64,000 nucleotides of DNA, from NCBI RefSeq assembly GCF_014161445.1, contig NZ_JABBXA010000008.1:124001-188000 (forward strand), written 5' to 3'. This document shows positions 1-9,188 of the stretch, in pieces (position 1 is the first letter of the stretch; every line of letters begins with the position of its first letter). Both the position numbers and the translations under genes were made by a program. This stretch comes from Microbispora sp. H13382 (lineage in GTDB: Bacteria > Actinomycetota > Actinomycetes > Streptosporangiales > Streptosporangiaceae). Under the pieces are notes generated by a model. The model saw nothing but the letters and a program-made list of their open reading frames with translations. It was not told where the DNA came from and did no database searches.

Positions 1-1092
1 GTTGCCCGCGGCGCCGGAGGTGACGCCCTGGGCCTGGTCGCCGGAGATGTAGGCGCCGCCCGAGTCGCCCCCCTCGGCGCAGGCGGAGGTCTGGGTGAGT
101 CCGTAGACCAGTGAGCCGGAGTAGTTCACGGTGACGTTCCTGGCCTGGACGACCCCGCAGCGCCAGCCGGTGGTGCGTCCGGAGCGGCAGATCGAGGCCC
201 CGACCGGGACCTCCTGCGAGCCGGCCACGGGGACGGTGCCGCCACCGTAGTCGTTGACCCAGGGGCGCGGCGTCCAGTCGCCGTTGGTGCGCACCCAGGC
301 GTAGTCGTCGCCGGGGAACGACGAGGCGGCGAATGTGCCCTGGGCGGCGTTGTTGTAGCCCAGCGTCGGGTTGCCGGCGCGCCCGCAGTGCCCGGCCGTG
401 ACGAACCCGCCGTTGTTCACGGAGAACCCGACGGAGCACAGCACGTTGCCGTTGATGACATACTGGTCGCCGCCCCGGAGGTCGTACACGAGACGGGGAG
501 CCTGGGCGACGGCGATCCGCGTCGCCGCCGCGTCCGCGGACGCGGCCCGCACGAAGCCTTCAGCCGCGGCCCGGTCGGCCGCCGACACAACGACCGCGTT
601 GGCGGCGGGGTCGACGTACCAGCCGTAGACGCCGGTCCCGGCACGGCCGGCGGCCCGGTCGAGCGCGGCCTTGACGTCGTTCAGCTGCCTGTCACCGCGC
701 TTCACGGAGACGGGGATGGCACCTGCCTCGCGTACACGCTCGGCGTCCCCCGTCTCGCGTACACGCTCGGTGTCGCCCGCGTCGAGGACACCGGCGGCCA
801 GGCGCTGCTGCGCCGGGTCGTACCAGGCGCCCGCGAAGCGGTCGCCGAGCTCGGCGCGCACCCGGCGCTCGACGGCCGCCGCCGCGGCCTCGTGCGTCTG
901 GCGGACCCGCGCCTGTTCGGGGGTCAGGCGCAGATCGCGCTGCAGCGCCTGCTGCATCGTCGCCGCGGTGCCGGTGGAGGGGGCGGCGGGACCCGGCGGG
1001 GGGACGGGGGAGGGGGCGGCGTGCACGGGCACGCCCGGGAGGACGAGCGCGACGGCGAACACCGCCACGCCCGTCAGCACGGTCAGTCTCAC
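1..1092 (-). CDS. Secreted streptogrisin/alpha-lytic-type S1 serine protease (3' end outside window)
   Basis: Secreted chymotrypsin-fold endopeptidase made as a pre-pro-enzyme. 364 codons are visible and the gene runs off the left edge. The GTG start is chosen because AAGGA sits 6 nt upstream and it is followed directly by a signal peptide (MRLTVLTGVAVFAVALVLPG, Ala-rich cleavage area near residue 26). Residues ~45-190 form the pro-region, with the usual helical start and GWYVDP-type segment. The mature enzyme shows the triad: His235 in TAGHC, Asp262/263 in PGDDYAW and Ser344 in GGDSGG, with Cys pairs around each as in streptogrisins. An 8-9 residue unit (ERVRETGD/ERVREAG) is duplicated in the pro-region. 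The visible C-terminus stops just after GDSGG, so any C-terminal carbohydrate-binding domain cannot be seen. Family assignment is firm; substrate is unknown. Confidence 0.93.
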   Translation of the reverse strand, partial: MRLTVLTGVAVFAVALVLPGVPVHAAPSPVPPPGPAAPSTGTAATMQQALQRDLRLTPEQARVRQTHEAAAAAVERRVRAELGDRFAGAWYDPAQQRLAAGVLDAGDTERVRETGDAERVREAGAIPVSVKRGDRQLNDVKAALDRAAGRAGTGVYGWYVDPAANAVVVSAADRAAAEGFVRAASADAAATRIAVAQAPRLVYDLRGGDQYVINGNVLCSVGFSVNNGGFVTAGHCGRAGNPTLGYNNAAQGTFAASSFPGDDYAWVRTNGDWTPRPWVNDYGGGTVPVAGSQEVPVGASICRSGRTTGWRCGVVQARNVTVNYSGSLVYGLTQTSACAEGGDSGGAYISGDQAQGVTSGAAGN

Positions 1093-1122
1093 GGCAGTCC
1101 TTCTGGGGGGTGGACGAGACGT

Positions 1123-1134
1123 GAGAGCGCTCTC
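1123..1134. promoter_or_regulatory. 12-bp palindrome, LacI-family-like operator upstream of the protease
   Basis: GAGAGCGCTCTC is a perfect palindrome 31 bp upstream of the protease start, in the divergent region with the kinase. LacI-family operators of actinomycetes (for example CebR sites) share the central GAGCGCTC core. No LacI gene is in the window, so the binding factor is inferred. Confidence 0.4.
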
Positions 1135-1405
1135 TGAAAAGAACCTTTACAGTGGTTGAGTCATCCGTCAAGGCCCAACATTTCCGCACATATCCCGTCA
1201 CTGATCTCTTTCACCCCGGGGTGGAAGGCATGCCAGGCACACGGCCGGTGTGCGGGCCGACGCGGGAGAGCGTTTGTCCCGTCATGGCTCGGCCGAGGAC
1301 ACGGCAAGGTCGCCGGCTCAGCGCGATCCTCGCGAACGGGACCTGAGAGCGATCTTCCGCGGGGATACTGGGGGTTCGTACGTGCCCCCGACCCCCCGGA
1401 GAGTC

Positions 1406-3049
1406 ATGCCGCAGCCGCTGGAGCCGAGCGATCCCGCACGCCTGGGCTCCTGTCGGATCACCGGCAGGATAGGCGAGGGAGGGCAGGGCGTCGTCTACCT
1501 CGGCGAGTCGGAGTCCGGCGACCTCGTCGCCGTCAAGCTCTTCCACGCGCGGCTCGGCCAGGACGCCGTGGCCCAGGCCGCCTTCGCCCGGGAGACGGAG
1601 CTCGCCCGGAGGGTCGCCCGGTTCTGCACGGCCCAGGTGCTCGAGTCCGGCATGGACGGCGGCCGGCCGTACATCGTGAGCGAGTACGTCCAGGGGCCCT
1701 CGCTGAACGAGGTGGTGGCCGCGCGGGGGCCGTTGTCGGGCGGCGCGCTCGAACGGCTCGCCATCGGCACGGCCACCGCTCTGGTCGCCCTGCACGACGC
1801 CGGGGTCCTCCACCGCGACTTCAAACCGCACAACGTGCTGATCGGACCGGACGGGCCTCGGGTCATCGACTTCGGCATCGCCCGCGCCCTCGCCGGGACG
1901 AGCACGATGACCAGCCAGATCGTTGGGACGCCCGCCTACATGGCGCCCGAGCAGTTCACGGCGGGCGAGCTCGGTTTCGCCCTCGACGTGTTCGCCTGGG
2001 CGTCCACCATCGCGTTCGCCGCCACCGGACGCGCGCCGTTCGGCGCCGACGCGATCCCCGCCATCATCAACAGGATCCTGCACCACGAGCCCGACCTGGA
2101 CGGCGTCGAGGCGCCGCTGCGCGACCTGCTCACGGCCTGCCTCGCCAAGGATCCGGCACGCCGCCCGGCCGCACGGGAGATCCTCGACCACCTGGTGGGC
2201 CCGCGCCACGACCCGCGAAGTGCGCCGGCGGCGCCGGCCATGCCGTCCGCGCCCGCCGAATCCGCTTCGGCCGGGTCACCGCCGGGCGGCCCGGCCGCGT
2301 CCGCCGTCGCGACCTCCGGCTCGTCCGGGCCGCCCGTGAGCCCGCCCGGCACGCCCGCGCCGGGCACCGCGCCGGGCACCGCGCCGGACACCGCGCCGGG
2401 CGGCGGCCGGCGCGGGCGGGTGGGGGCCACCGTCGCCGCCGTGGTCGTGGCCGTGGCGGTCACGGTGGCCGCCGTCGTCGCGCTGCTGCCGTCTCTGCAC
2501 CCGCCCTTCGCGGGAACCGGCGCCTCCACGACGGAGCGGGCGGCGGCCGGCACGGCCCCGGCAGCCGGCGGTGCCTCATCGCCGTCCGCCGCCCCGTCGC
2601 CCGGCCGCACGGCCAAGCCGTCGCGGTCCGCGTCGCCCGTCTCCTCGGGCCGGCCCCGGGTGAGACCGTCCACGGCCGGGCCGGACACCACGCGGCCCGC
2701 CCCCACGAGGACGGTCACCGCACGGCCGACCGCCCGCCGCTCGCGGACGACCGCGCCGGTCCCGGCCGACTCGCCGGTGTCGACGCCGGCGCGGCCCTCG
2801 CCCACGCCGGCGAAGCGGCTCGTGGAGCTCGGACCGGGACACTTCACCGAGTACTGCGTGACGCTCGGCTGGGAGTGGGTCGAATACCGCGAGACGCCCA
2901 CGCCCGGCGCGTACTGCGTCAAGCGGAAGGGCGACACGATGTACCTCACCCAGAGCCGGCGCGACGCCGGCTGCCGCTGGCGCTACCCCGATCAGCAGGC
3001 CTTCCACCGGTTCAAGGCCAAGTCGAACTACTGCTTCACCTACCGCTGA
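1406..3049 (+). CDS. Eukaryotic-type Ser/Thr protein kinase with one TM helix and small extracytoplasmic Cys domain
   Basis: Membrane receptor-like Hanks-type kinase of 547 aa. The ATG at 1406 has GGAGAG upstream and leaves a normal short lead to the kinase fold; in-frame upstream codons read as junk. Kinase features: Gly loop GEGGQGVVYLG (23-33), Lys44 in VAVKLF, HRD at 136-138 followed by FKPHN, DFG at 155-157, and a PAYMAPEQ activation-segment end. A Pro/Ala/Ser linker follows, then a Val/Ala-rich TM helix near 340-362, a Thr/Pro/Arg-rich stalk, and a C-terminal ~70-residue segment with four cysteines and several aromatic residues (ending SNYCFTYR). No PASTA repeats are present. The tail probably senses something outside the cell, but the ligand is unknown. 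It starts a single-gene unit divergent from the protease. Confidence 0.9.
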   Translation: MPQPLEPSDPARLGSCRITGRIGEGGQGVVYLGESESGDLVAVKLFHARLGQDAVAQAAFARETELARRVARFCTAQVLESGMDGGRPYIVSEYVQGPSLNEVVAARGPLSGGALERLAIGTATALVALHDAGVLHRDFKPHNVLIGPDGPRVIDFGIARALAGTSTMTSQIVGTPAYMAPEQFTAGELGFALDVFAWASTIAFAATGRAPFGADAIPAIINRILHHEPDLDGVEAPLRDLLTACLAKDPARRPAAREILDHLVGPRHDPRSAPAAPAMPSAPAESASAGSPPGGPAASAVATSGSSGPPVSPPGTPAPGTAPGTAPDTAPGGGRRGRVGATVAAVVVAVAVTVAAVVALLPSLHPPFAGTGASTTERAAAGTAPAAGGASSPSAAPSPGRTAKPSRSASPVSSGRPRVRPSTAGPDTTRPAPTRTVTARPTARRSRTTAPVPADSPVSTPARPSPTPAKRLVELGPGHFTEYCVTLGWEWVEYRETPTPGAYCVKRKGDTMYLTQSRRDAGCRWRYPDQQAFHRFKAKSNYCFTYR

Positions 3050-3134
3050 CCGCAGGCGACCTCGCGCACCCGAGACCACGCCCTATCTGAACGGCGGGAG
3101 AGCGGCAGGCTTCCGGCCTGCTGTCACCAGGTGT

Positions 3135-3171
3135 CCGTATCACATACGGCTATTTCTAGGCCATATATGGC
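3135..3171. promoter_or_regulatory. Two palindromes upstream of the metallophosphoesterase gene
   Basis: CCGTAT-CAC-ATACGG (3135-3149) and GCCATATATGGC (3160-3171) lie about 100-130 bp upstream of the next gene. Both share a CC(G/A)TAT half-site, which suggests one regulator binding twice. The AT-rich cores stand out from the local GC content. The factor is unknown. Confidence 0.4.
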
Positions 3172-3264
3172 TGGACAGCGTTTCAGCCGTGTTAGGCCGG
3201 GAGTCATTCCCACTGTCAAACATCCCCAGTGGACGCATCCCTCGACGCCACCACTGGGAGCATC

Positions 3265-4911
3265 ATGGGTCCCGCCCTCGGCCGCCGCGCCTTCCTCCTC
3301 GCCTCCGGTATGACCGCCTCGGGCGTCGCGCTGGAGATGGCACTTTCCTCCGCCCCGGCCATCTCCTCGACCGTGACGCCCTCGACGACGGTCCACACCG
3401 TCGCCGGACCGCGCCACGGCACCGGCGGATACCGCAGGCTGTCCGACGGCCCCGGCTGGCGGCGGGTGACCCGCACCGAGCTGGCCGAGGCCAAGAAGGG
3501 CAGGGCCGACCGCCGTACGGCGCTCGCCTGCTTCGTCCAGTTCACCGACCTGCACATCACCGACGTGCAGAACCCGCAGCGCTATGAGTTCCTGCGGGCC
3601 GGGGACACGGGCTCCTGGCGCCCGCAGGAGGCGTTGACCGCCGTCGGCGCCGTCTCATTGATCGAACAGGTCAACGCCCTGCGGTACGGCCCGGCCACCC
3701 GGGCGCCGATCGGCTTCGTCATGACCACCGGTGACAACACCGACAACAACTCCCGGATCGAGATGGAGTGGTTCCTCACCGCCATGACCGGCGGCCGCTT
3801 CACCCCCAACACCGGCGACCCCGGCGGGTATGAGGGCGTGCAGAACTCCGGCCTCGGCCTCTACTGGCAGCCCGATTCCGGCAAGCGCGACGTCGACAAG
3901 CGGGTAGGGTTCCCCCGCCTGGACGGCTTCCTGGAGGCGGTCATCCGCGAGGTGAGCAGCCCCGGCCTGGCCGTACCGTGGTATTCCACCGTCGGCAATC
4001 ACGACCAGCTCTTCGGCGGTGCCTATTCCACGGCCGGTGGCTTCTTCGCCGATCTGGCCACCGGCTCGCGCAAGCTGTTCGCCCTGCCCGCCTCCGAGGC
4101 CGGCGCCGTCTACCAGGCACTGCGCCGGGGCGACCCCACGGGCGCCCGCTTCCGCACCGCGTGGAAGCGCTACAAGGGCAAGGCCCGCACGGTCACCGCC
4201 GACGAGCGCCGCGCCCCCTTGAGCCCGCACGCCTACATCGCCGCTCACCTCGACCCGGCCTACACCGGCTCGGGACCCGTCGGCCACGGCTACACCCGGG
4301 ACAATCTCGACAGCGGCCGGCTGGACTACTCCTTCCGGATCGCCGACGGGGTCGTCGGCATCAGCCTGGACACCACCGATCGCGGCGGCGACTACCGCGG
4401 ATCGGTCGGCACGCGGCAGCTGGCCTGGCTGGAGCGGACCCTGAAGACCCACGCCGACGACACCGCGCTGATCTTCAGTCATCACCCGAGCTGGGCCATG
4501 ACCAACCTCGCCCCCCATCCGGCCCGCCCGCACGAGAAGCGCCACGGCGGGCAGGAGTTGCTGGCAGTGCTGAGCAAGCACGGCAACGTGGCCGCGTGGG
4601 TCAACGGTCACTCCCATCTCAACAAGATCGTCGCTCACCACGGCTTCTGGGAGGTCTCCACCGCCTCCCACGTCGACTACCCGCAGCTGGCGAGGGTCGT
4701 CGAGCTGGCTGACAACCATGATGGGACGCTGTCACTGTTCACCACGCTGGTGGAGTCGGCCGCGCCGCACCGCACCGACTTCACCGATTTGTCCCAAAGC
4801 GGCCTGGCCGCGCTCTACCGGGAGCTCTCGTTCAACTCCCCAGGCATGCGGAGCGGGCTGGCGGGCCTGCCCGGCGACCGTAACACCGAGCTTCTGCTGA
4901 AGAGGCGCTGA
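3265..4911 (+). CDS. Tat-exported metallophosphoesterase (TIGR03767-like)
   Basis: Calcineurin-like metallophosphatase of 548 aa. The ATG at 3265 has GGGAG 5 nt upstream and places the twin-arginine signal GRRAFLLASG at residues ~6-15; the GTG 36 nt upstream would put the signal deeper. Metal-binding motifs appear in order: FTDLHITD, TTGDNTDNN, GNHD, FSHHPSW and NGHSHLN, i.e. the full set of His/Asp/Asn ligands of a binuclear centre. The family is typically secreted by actinomycetes and acts on phosphate esters; the exact substrate is not known. Palindromes upstream suggest dedicated control. It is followed convergently by a broken histidine kinase. Confidence 0.88.
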   Translation: MGPALGRRAFLLASGMTASGVALEMALSSAPAISSTVTPSTTVHTVAGPRHGTGGYRRLSDGPGWRRVTRTELAEAKKGRADRRTALACFVQFTDLHITDVQNPQRYEFLRAGDTGSWRPQEALTAVGAVSLIEQVNALRYGPATRAPIGFVMTTGDNTDNNSRIEMEWFLTAMTGGRFTPNTGDPGGYEGVQNSGLGLYWQPDSGKRDVDKRVGFPRLDGFLEAVIREVSSPGLAVPWYSTVGNHDQLFGGAYSTAGGFFADLATGSRKLFALPASEAGAVYQALRRGDPTGARFRTAWKRYKGKARTVTADERRAPLSPHAYIAAHLDPAYTGSGPVGHGYTRDNLDSGRLDYSFRIADGVVGISLDTTDRGGDYRGSVGTRQLAWLERTLKTHADDTALIFSHHPSWAMTNLAPHPARPHEKRHGGQELLAVLSKHGNVAAWVNGHSHLNKIVAHHGFWEVSTASHVDYPQLARVVELADNHDGTLSLFTTLVESAAPHRTDFTDLSQSGLAALYRELSFNSPGMRSGLAGLPGDRNTELLLKRR

Positions 4912-4958
4912 CGGTGAGCGACCGGCCCGGCCAGGTCCGGGATTCGGGACGAAGGCGC

Positions 4959-5453
4959 TCACCTCAAGGTGCGGGTGAGGAAGGCGGCGAGCCGCCGCGC
5001 GCGCTCTTCGAGGACGGCGATGCGGTCCCTGCGCGCTCGCGCGCCGGCGCCCAGGGCGTAGGCGACGACGAACGCCGCCGCCGTGGGACCGTAGCTGAGC
5101 GGCTGGTGATGCTGCAGCACCGCCGCGGAGGCGAACCCCGCGATGGTGCAGAGCACTCCGGCCAGCATCCGCGCGGGAGGGGACAGTGAGGCGAGGCCGT
5201 AGGTCGCGATCAGCGATGCGGCGGGGATCCCGCCCATCGAGCCGGTGAGGAAGAGGGCGCCGGTGCCGGCCCCCGTCACGGCGCTCACGAGCAGGGGGAA
5301 CCGCCGCCGCCACAGGAGCGGCAGCGTGCTCACCGCGGCCAGGGCGGCCACCCACCACTCCAGGCGATGGTTGAGCACGGCCATGACCATGATGCTCAGG
5401 AAGCACCCGATCGCGAGTACCGCGTCGACCACCGTGGGAGGTACACGACGCAC
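4959..5453 (-). pseudogene. Remnant of a two-component sensor histidine kinase (N-terminal membrane part only)
   Basis: About 165 aa with four to five TM helices ([16 protein letters not shown]..., [16 protein letters not shown]...) followed by RARRDRIAVLEERARRLA. This is the standard membrane domain and linker that precede the HisKA_3 dimerisation helix of NarL-class sensor kinases in actinomycetes. The reading frame stops right after the linker. No H-box or ATPase domain follows in any frame before the convergent metallophosphoesterase gene, and no response regulator is present. A GTG at 5453 gives the usual N-terminus; an ATG at 5534 would overlap the next gene. Most likely a 3'-truncated, non-signalling relic. 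Confidence 0.65.
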
Positions 5454-5532
5454 ACTTCGTCCCGGCGATCCTCTGCCGTGTTTGCGCTGCTCGCAAGGGG
5501 GTATTCGGCTGCGCGACCGGGAGGCGGGCCGC

Positions 5533-7542
5533 ATGGATGATCGCCTGTTTTCGGATCGCCGGGACGCGGGCTCGGTGCTCGCGGGGCTCCTCGGGCACTA
5601 CCGGCGACTGCCCGGCGTCGTCGTCCTCGGCCTGCCGCCCGGCGGCGTGCCCGTGGCGTACGAGGTGGCGACGAACCTGGGCCACCCGCTCGACGCGCTG
5701 CCGGTGCGCAAGCTCGGCACGCCCGGCCGCGAGGAGCTCGCGATGGGGGCGATCTCCGGCGGCGGAGTGATCGTGCTCGACGAGGACGTCGTCCGCGGGC
5801 TCGGTATCCAGTCCGACACCATCCGGCAGGTGGTGGAGCGGGAGGCCCGCGAGCTGGCGAGGCGGGAGCGGGCCTACCGGGGCGACGCGCCCGCGCCGGA
5901 GCTGCACGGCAAAATCGTGATCATCGTGGACGACGGACTGGCGACCGGCGCGGGCATGCGAGCCGCCGTCCGCGCGGTCCGGCAGCGGGAGCCCGCCAGG
6001 ATCGTGGTCGCCGTGCCCGCCGCGCCGCGGTCGACCTGTCAGGAGCTGTCGGCTCTGGTGGACGAGATCGTCTGCGCGACCACGCCCACGCCCTTCTTCT
6101 CGGCGGGGGAGTCGTACTGGAACTTCAGCCGGATCACGGACGACGAGGTGCGCAAGCTGCTGCACGCCGCGGCCGCCCAGGTCTCGGCGCGGGCTCGGGC
6201 GGCGCCCGCCCGGACCGGCCTCGCGATCCTGCGCTCGCAGCTCGTTCCCACACAGGAGGGCGTTCCCTCAGACGAGGTGCTGTTCGGCCTCGTCGGTGAC
6301 GCGCGGTTCGTGCTGATCGGCGAGGCGTCGCACGGCACCCACGAGTTCTACGCCGCGCGCGCCCGCATGACGCGGCGGCTCATCGAGAAGAAGGGCTTCG
6401 TCGCCGTGGCCGTGGAGGCCGACTGGCCCGACGCGTACCGGGTGAACCGGTACGTCCGGGGGCGCGGCGACGACGCGTCCGCCGAGGAGGCGCTGCGCGG
6501 CTTCCGGCGCTTCCCCACCTGGATGTGGCGGAACGCGGACGTGCTGGAGTTCGCCGGGTGGCTTCGCGAGCACAACGAGCGGCTGGACGAGCGGGCGCGG
6601 GCCGGTTTCTACGGGCTCGACCTCTACAGCCTGCACCACTCGGCCGACGAGGTCATCGCGTACCTGGAGAAGGTGGACCCCGGCGCGGCGGAACAGGCCC
6701 GCGACCGATACGCCTGCTTCGACCACAGCGACGGCGACGACGGGCAGGCGTACGGCTTCGCCGCCGCCTTCGGCGCGGGGGAGTCGTGCGAGCGGCGGGT
6801 GGTCGACCAGCTCGTCGACCTCCAGCGCAACGCGCTGCGCTACCAGCGGGCGCAGGGGCTGCTCGGCGAGGACGAGTTCTTCCACGCCGAGCGGAACGCC
6901 GCGGTGGTGGCGGCCGCCGAGCGGTACTACCGCACGATGTTCGGCGGCCGGGTGTCGTCGTGGAACCTGCGCGACCGGCACATGGCCGACACGCTGTTCG
7001 CGCTGGCCGAGCACCTCGGCTGGCAACGCGGCGAGCCGGCGAGGATCGTGGTGTGGGCGCACAACTCCCACCTCGGCGACGCGCGGGCGACGGAGATGGG
7101 CGCGCGCGGCGAGCTCAACCTCGGCCGGCTGGTCCGCGAGCACAACCCGGAGGACTGCCGGCTCATCGGCTTCACCACCTACACCGGCACCGTCACGGCG
7201 GCCGGCGACTGGGGTCACCCGGCCGAGCGGAAGAACGTGCGCCCGGCGCTGCCCGGCTCGGTCGAGGAGCTGTTCCACGAGGTCGGGCACGAGGAGTTCC
7301 TGGTCGATCTCGCCCGTCCGGCCGGCGCGGCGGACGCACTGCGGGGGGCGCTGCTCGAACGGGCCATCGGGGTCGTCTACCGTCCGGGCACGGAACGGCG
7401 GAGCCACTACTTCCAGACCCGTCTGCCCGACCAGTTCGACGCGGTCGTCCACATCGACCAGACCGGCGCGGTGGAGCCCCTGGAGCGTACGGCCCGCTGG
7501 GAGCGCGGAGAGGTCCCGGAGACCTACCCGGTGGCGCTCTGA
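5533..7542 (+). CDS. Phosphoribosyltransferase-erythromycin esterase fusion protein
   Basis: 669 aa two-domain cytosolic protein. Residues ~1-215 are a type I phosphoribosyltransferase fold: the PRPP loop [15 protein letters not shown] lies at ~128-142 and the N-terminal [17 protein letters not shown] segment is typical. Residues ~230-665 are an erythromycin-esterase (Ere)-like hydrolase: [12 protein letters not shown] (~260-271), [22 protein letters not shown] and [13 protein letters not shown] (~507-519) carry the conserved Glu/His residues. The ATG at 5533 has GGGAGG upstream. Fusions of this type recur in actinobacteria. Macrolide hydrolysis is known for EreA/B, but the substrate of the fused form is unknown, so resistance should not be assumed. 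The gene is monocistronic. Confidence 0.9.
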   Translation: MDDRLFSDRRDAGSVLAGLLGHYRRLPGVVVLGLPPGGVPVAYEVATNLGHPLDALPVRKLGTPGREELAMGAISGGGVIVLDEDVVRGLGIQSDTIRQVVEREARELARRERAYRGDAPAPELHGKIVIIVDDGLATGAGMRAAVRAVRQREPARIVVAVPAAPRSTCQELSALVDEIVCATTPTPFFSAGESYWNFSRITDDEVRKLLHAAAAQVSARARAAPARTGLAILRSQLVPTQEGVPSDEVLFGLVGDARFVLIGEASHGTHEFYAARARMTRRLIEKKGFVAVAVEADWPDAYRVNRYVRGRGDDASAEEALRGFRRFPTWMWRNADVLEFAGWLREHNERLDERARAGFYGLDLYSLHHSADEVIAYLEKVDPGAAEQARDRYACFDHSDGDDGQAYGFAAAFGAGESCERRVVDQLVDLQRNALRYQRAQGLLGEDEFFHAERNAAVVAAAERYYRTMFGGRVSSWNLRDRHMADTLFALAEHLGWQRGEPARIVVWAHNSHLGDARATEMGARGELNLGRLVREHNPEDCRLIGFTTYTGTVTAAGDWGHPAERKNVRPALPGSVEELFHEVGHEEFLVDLARPAGAADALRGALLERAIGVVYRPGTERRSHYFQTRLPDQFDAVVHIDQTGAVEPLERTARWERGEVPETYPVAL

Positions 7543-7615
7543 GGCCAGGACGGCGGGGCGGTGATCCGCCCGAGGAGGTTGGAGTCCGGCTCGCTGACGC
7601 CACTGGCCGGTTCGG

Positions 7616-8260
7616 TTACTGCTTCTCCGGTTTCCCGGAGCCCTCGCCGTCCGTGAACTGGTGGATGTCCGGCCGCATGGCTTTGAGAAAGCACTCGACG
7701 AGGGCGTCGGCGTACTCAGGGGTGAGCGGGCCGGAGCGGAGCAGCCAGCGCTGGTAGAGGGGCGCGTACAGCAGTTCGAGCGCCAGGTCGAGGTCGGCAT
7801 CGGCGGCGAGCTGCCCGGCTCGCCGCGCGCTGCGCAGCCGGTCCTTCTTGGCCTCGTCCACCGGGCCGGCCAGCTTGGCGCGATACTGGGCGGCCAGGGT
7901 GGGGTCGTTGATGATCTCGGTGTTGAGCGCGCGGATGGGGCCCTCGAATGCGGGGTCGGCGAACTCGGCCACCGTCGCCCGCATCACCACCTTGAGGTCG
8001 GCCTCCAGGTCGCCGGTGTCGGGCAGTGCCATGCTCCGCTCCGGCCCGGCCTCGCTGAGCGCGAGGAAGGCATCCAGGACCACCGCGCCCTTGGAGGGCC
8101 ACCAGCGGTAGATGGTCTGTTTGCCCACGCCGGCCCGGGCCGCGATGGCCTCGATGGACAGCTTGGCGTACCCCACCTCGTGAACCAGCTCGCGGGCCGC
8201 GGTGAGGATGGCCTGCCGGGAGCGCTCGCTGCGGCGGGCGGGATTGGGCTGCTTGACCAT
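7616..8260 (-). CDS. TetR-family repressor, divergent from the SDR gene
   Basis: 214 aa. N-terminal HTH with AILTAARELVHEVGY and IAARAGVGKQTIYRWWPSKG at ~16-60, followed by an all-helical ligand domain of the TetR_C type. The ATG at 8260 is chosen because the 20 residues before it have no family character and overlap the operator region. The gene is divergent from the SDR oxidoreductase with 112 bp between them, and that interval holds two matching inverted repeats. The simple model is auto-repression plus repression of the SDR gene, relieved by a small molecule the SDR processes or responds to. Confidence 0.88.
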   Translation of the reverse strand: MVKQPNPARRSERSRQAILTAARELVHEVGYAKLSIEAIAARAGVGKQTIYRWWPSKGAVVLDAFLALSEAGPERSMALPDTGDLEADLKVVMRATVAEFADPAFEGPIRALNTEIINDPTLAAQYRAKLAGPVDEAKKDRLRSARRAGQLAADADLDLALELLYAPLYQRWLLRSGPLTPEYADALVECFLKAMRPDIHQFTDGEGSGKPEKQ

Positions 8261-8289
8261 GCCCCGGATCGTACCACGGTGATAAGACG

Positions 8290-8334
8290 AGACGTTGCGT
8301 CTTGACTGTGCATGAGGCAAGACGTACCGTCTTG
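8290..8334. promoter_or_regulatory. Twin TetR operators in the TetR/SDR divergent promoter
   Basis: Site 1 at 8290-8302 is AGACG-TTG-CGTCT. Site 2 at 8318-8334 is CAAGACG-TAC-CGTCTTG with perfect 7-bp arms. Both share AGACG-N3-CGTCT and their centres are 30 bp apart (about three helical turns), as expected for two dimers on one face of the DNA. Binding by the adjacent TetR protein is inferred from position. Confidence 0.7.
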
Positions 8335-8372
8335 TCTCGTCTCAACGGACCCAAGCAAGAGGGGTGGAGCCC

Positions 8373-9188
8373 ATGACCCGGGTGTGGTTCATCACGGGCG
8401 CGTCACGAGGACTGGGCCGGGCGTTCGCGGAGGCGGCGCTACGGGCGGGCGACAGGGTGGTCGGGGCCGCGCGCAACGTCGAACCGCTCGCCGACCTCGC
8501 CCAGCGATATCCCGACGACCTGGTGCGGCTGTCGCTCGACGTCACCGACCGCACGGCCGTCCTCGCGGCCGTGGAGCGGGCGGTCGCGGCCTTCGGCCGG
8601 CTCGACATCGTGGTCAACAACGCCGGCGCCATGCTCCTGGGCATGCTGGAGGAGGCGACGGAGGAGCAGATCAGAGCCCACTTCGACGTCAACCTGTTCG
8701 GCGCGATCTGGGTCACCCAGGCCGTGCTGCCGCACCTGCGGGCCCAGGGCGGCGGGCGCATCCTGCAGGTCACCACGATGGGCACCGGCGGCGGTTTCCC
8801 GATGGTCGGCCTGTACGCGGCCGGCAAGTCGGCGCTCGACTCGGTGAGCGAGGCCGTGGCGATGGAGGCCGAGCAGTTCGGCGTCAAGCTCACCATCGTC
8901 CAGATGGGCGGCTACGACACCGGCCTCTTCACCACAGGTACCACGATGACGACGCCCGACCCGCTCTACCAGGAGCTGCGCGACAAGCTGATCGAGATGT
9001 GGGGCGACGACGCCGGTCCAGCCCCGGACACCGCCGCTCCCGTGATCATGGAGCTGGTGGACCTGCCGGAGCCGCCGCGGCGTCTCATCGTCGGCGCCGC
9101 GTCCTACGACATGGTCCAGCAGAACCTTCAGGACCGTGTGGCGAAGTATCGCGCCTGGGAGCACCTCAGCCGCAAGGCGCCCGGATGA
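8373..9188 (+). CDS. SDR-family NAD(P)-dependent oxidoreductase
   Basis: 271 aa classical short-chain dehydrogenase. ATG at 8373 has GGTGGAG upstream. Cofactor motif TGASRGLG at ~8-15, NNAG at ~85, and catalytic YAAGK (Tyr and Lys of YxxxK). The catalytic Ser position reads VTTMG, i.e. Thr instead of Ser, which is tolerated in some members. Rossmann fold with DVTD after strand 3. Under control of the divergent TetR gene through two operators. The substrate cannot be predicted. Confidence 0.88.
   Translation: MTRVWFITGASRGLGRAFAEAALRAGDRVVGAARNVEPLADLAQRYPDDLVRLSLDVTDRTAVLAAVERAVAAFGRLDIVVNNAGAMLLGMLEEATEEQIRAHFDVNLFGAIWVTQAVLPHLRAQGGGRILQVTTMGTGGGFPMVGLYAAGKSALDSVSEAVAMEAEQFGVKLTIVQMGGYDTGLFTTGTTMTTPDPLYQELRDKLIEMWGDDAGPAPDTAAPVIMELVDLPEPPRRLIVGAASYDMVQQNLQDRVAKYRAWEHLSRKAPG

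Noticed and set aside
5245-5532. Upstream extension of the phosphoribosyltransferase fusion
   Set aside because: The added 96 residues are Arg/Thr-rich shadow sequence opposite the histidine kinase relic; the ATG at 5533 has a good RBS.
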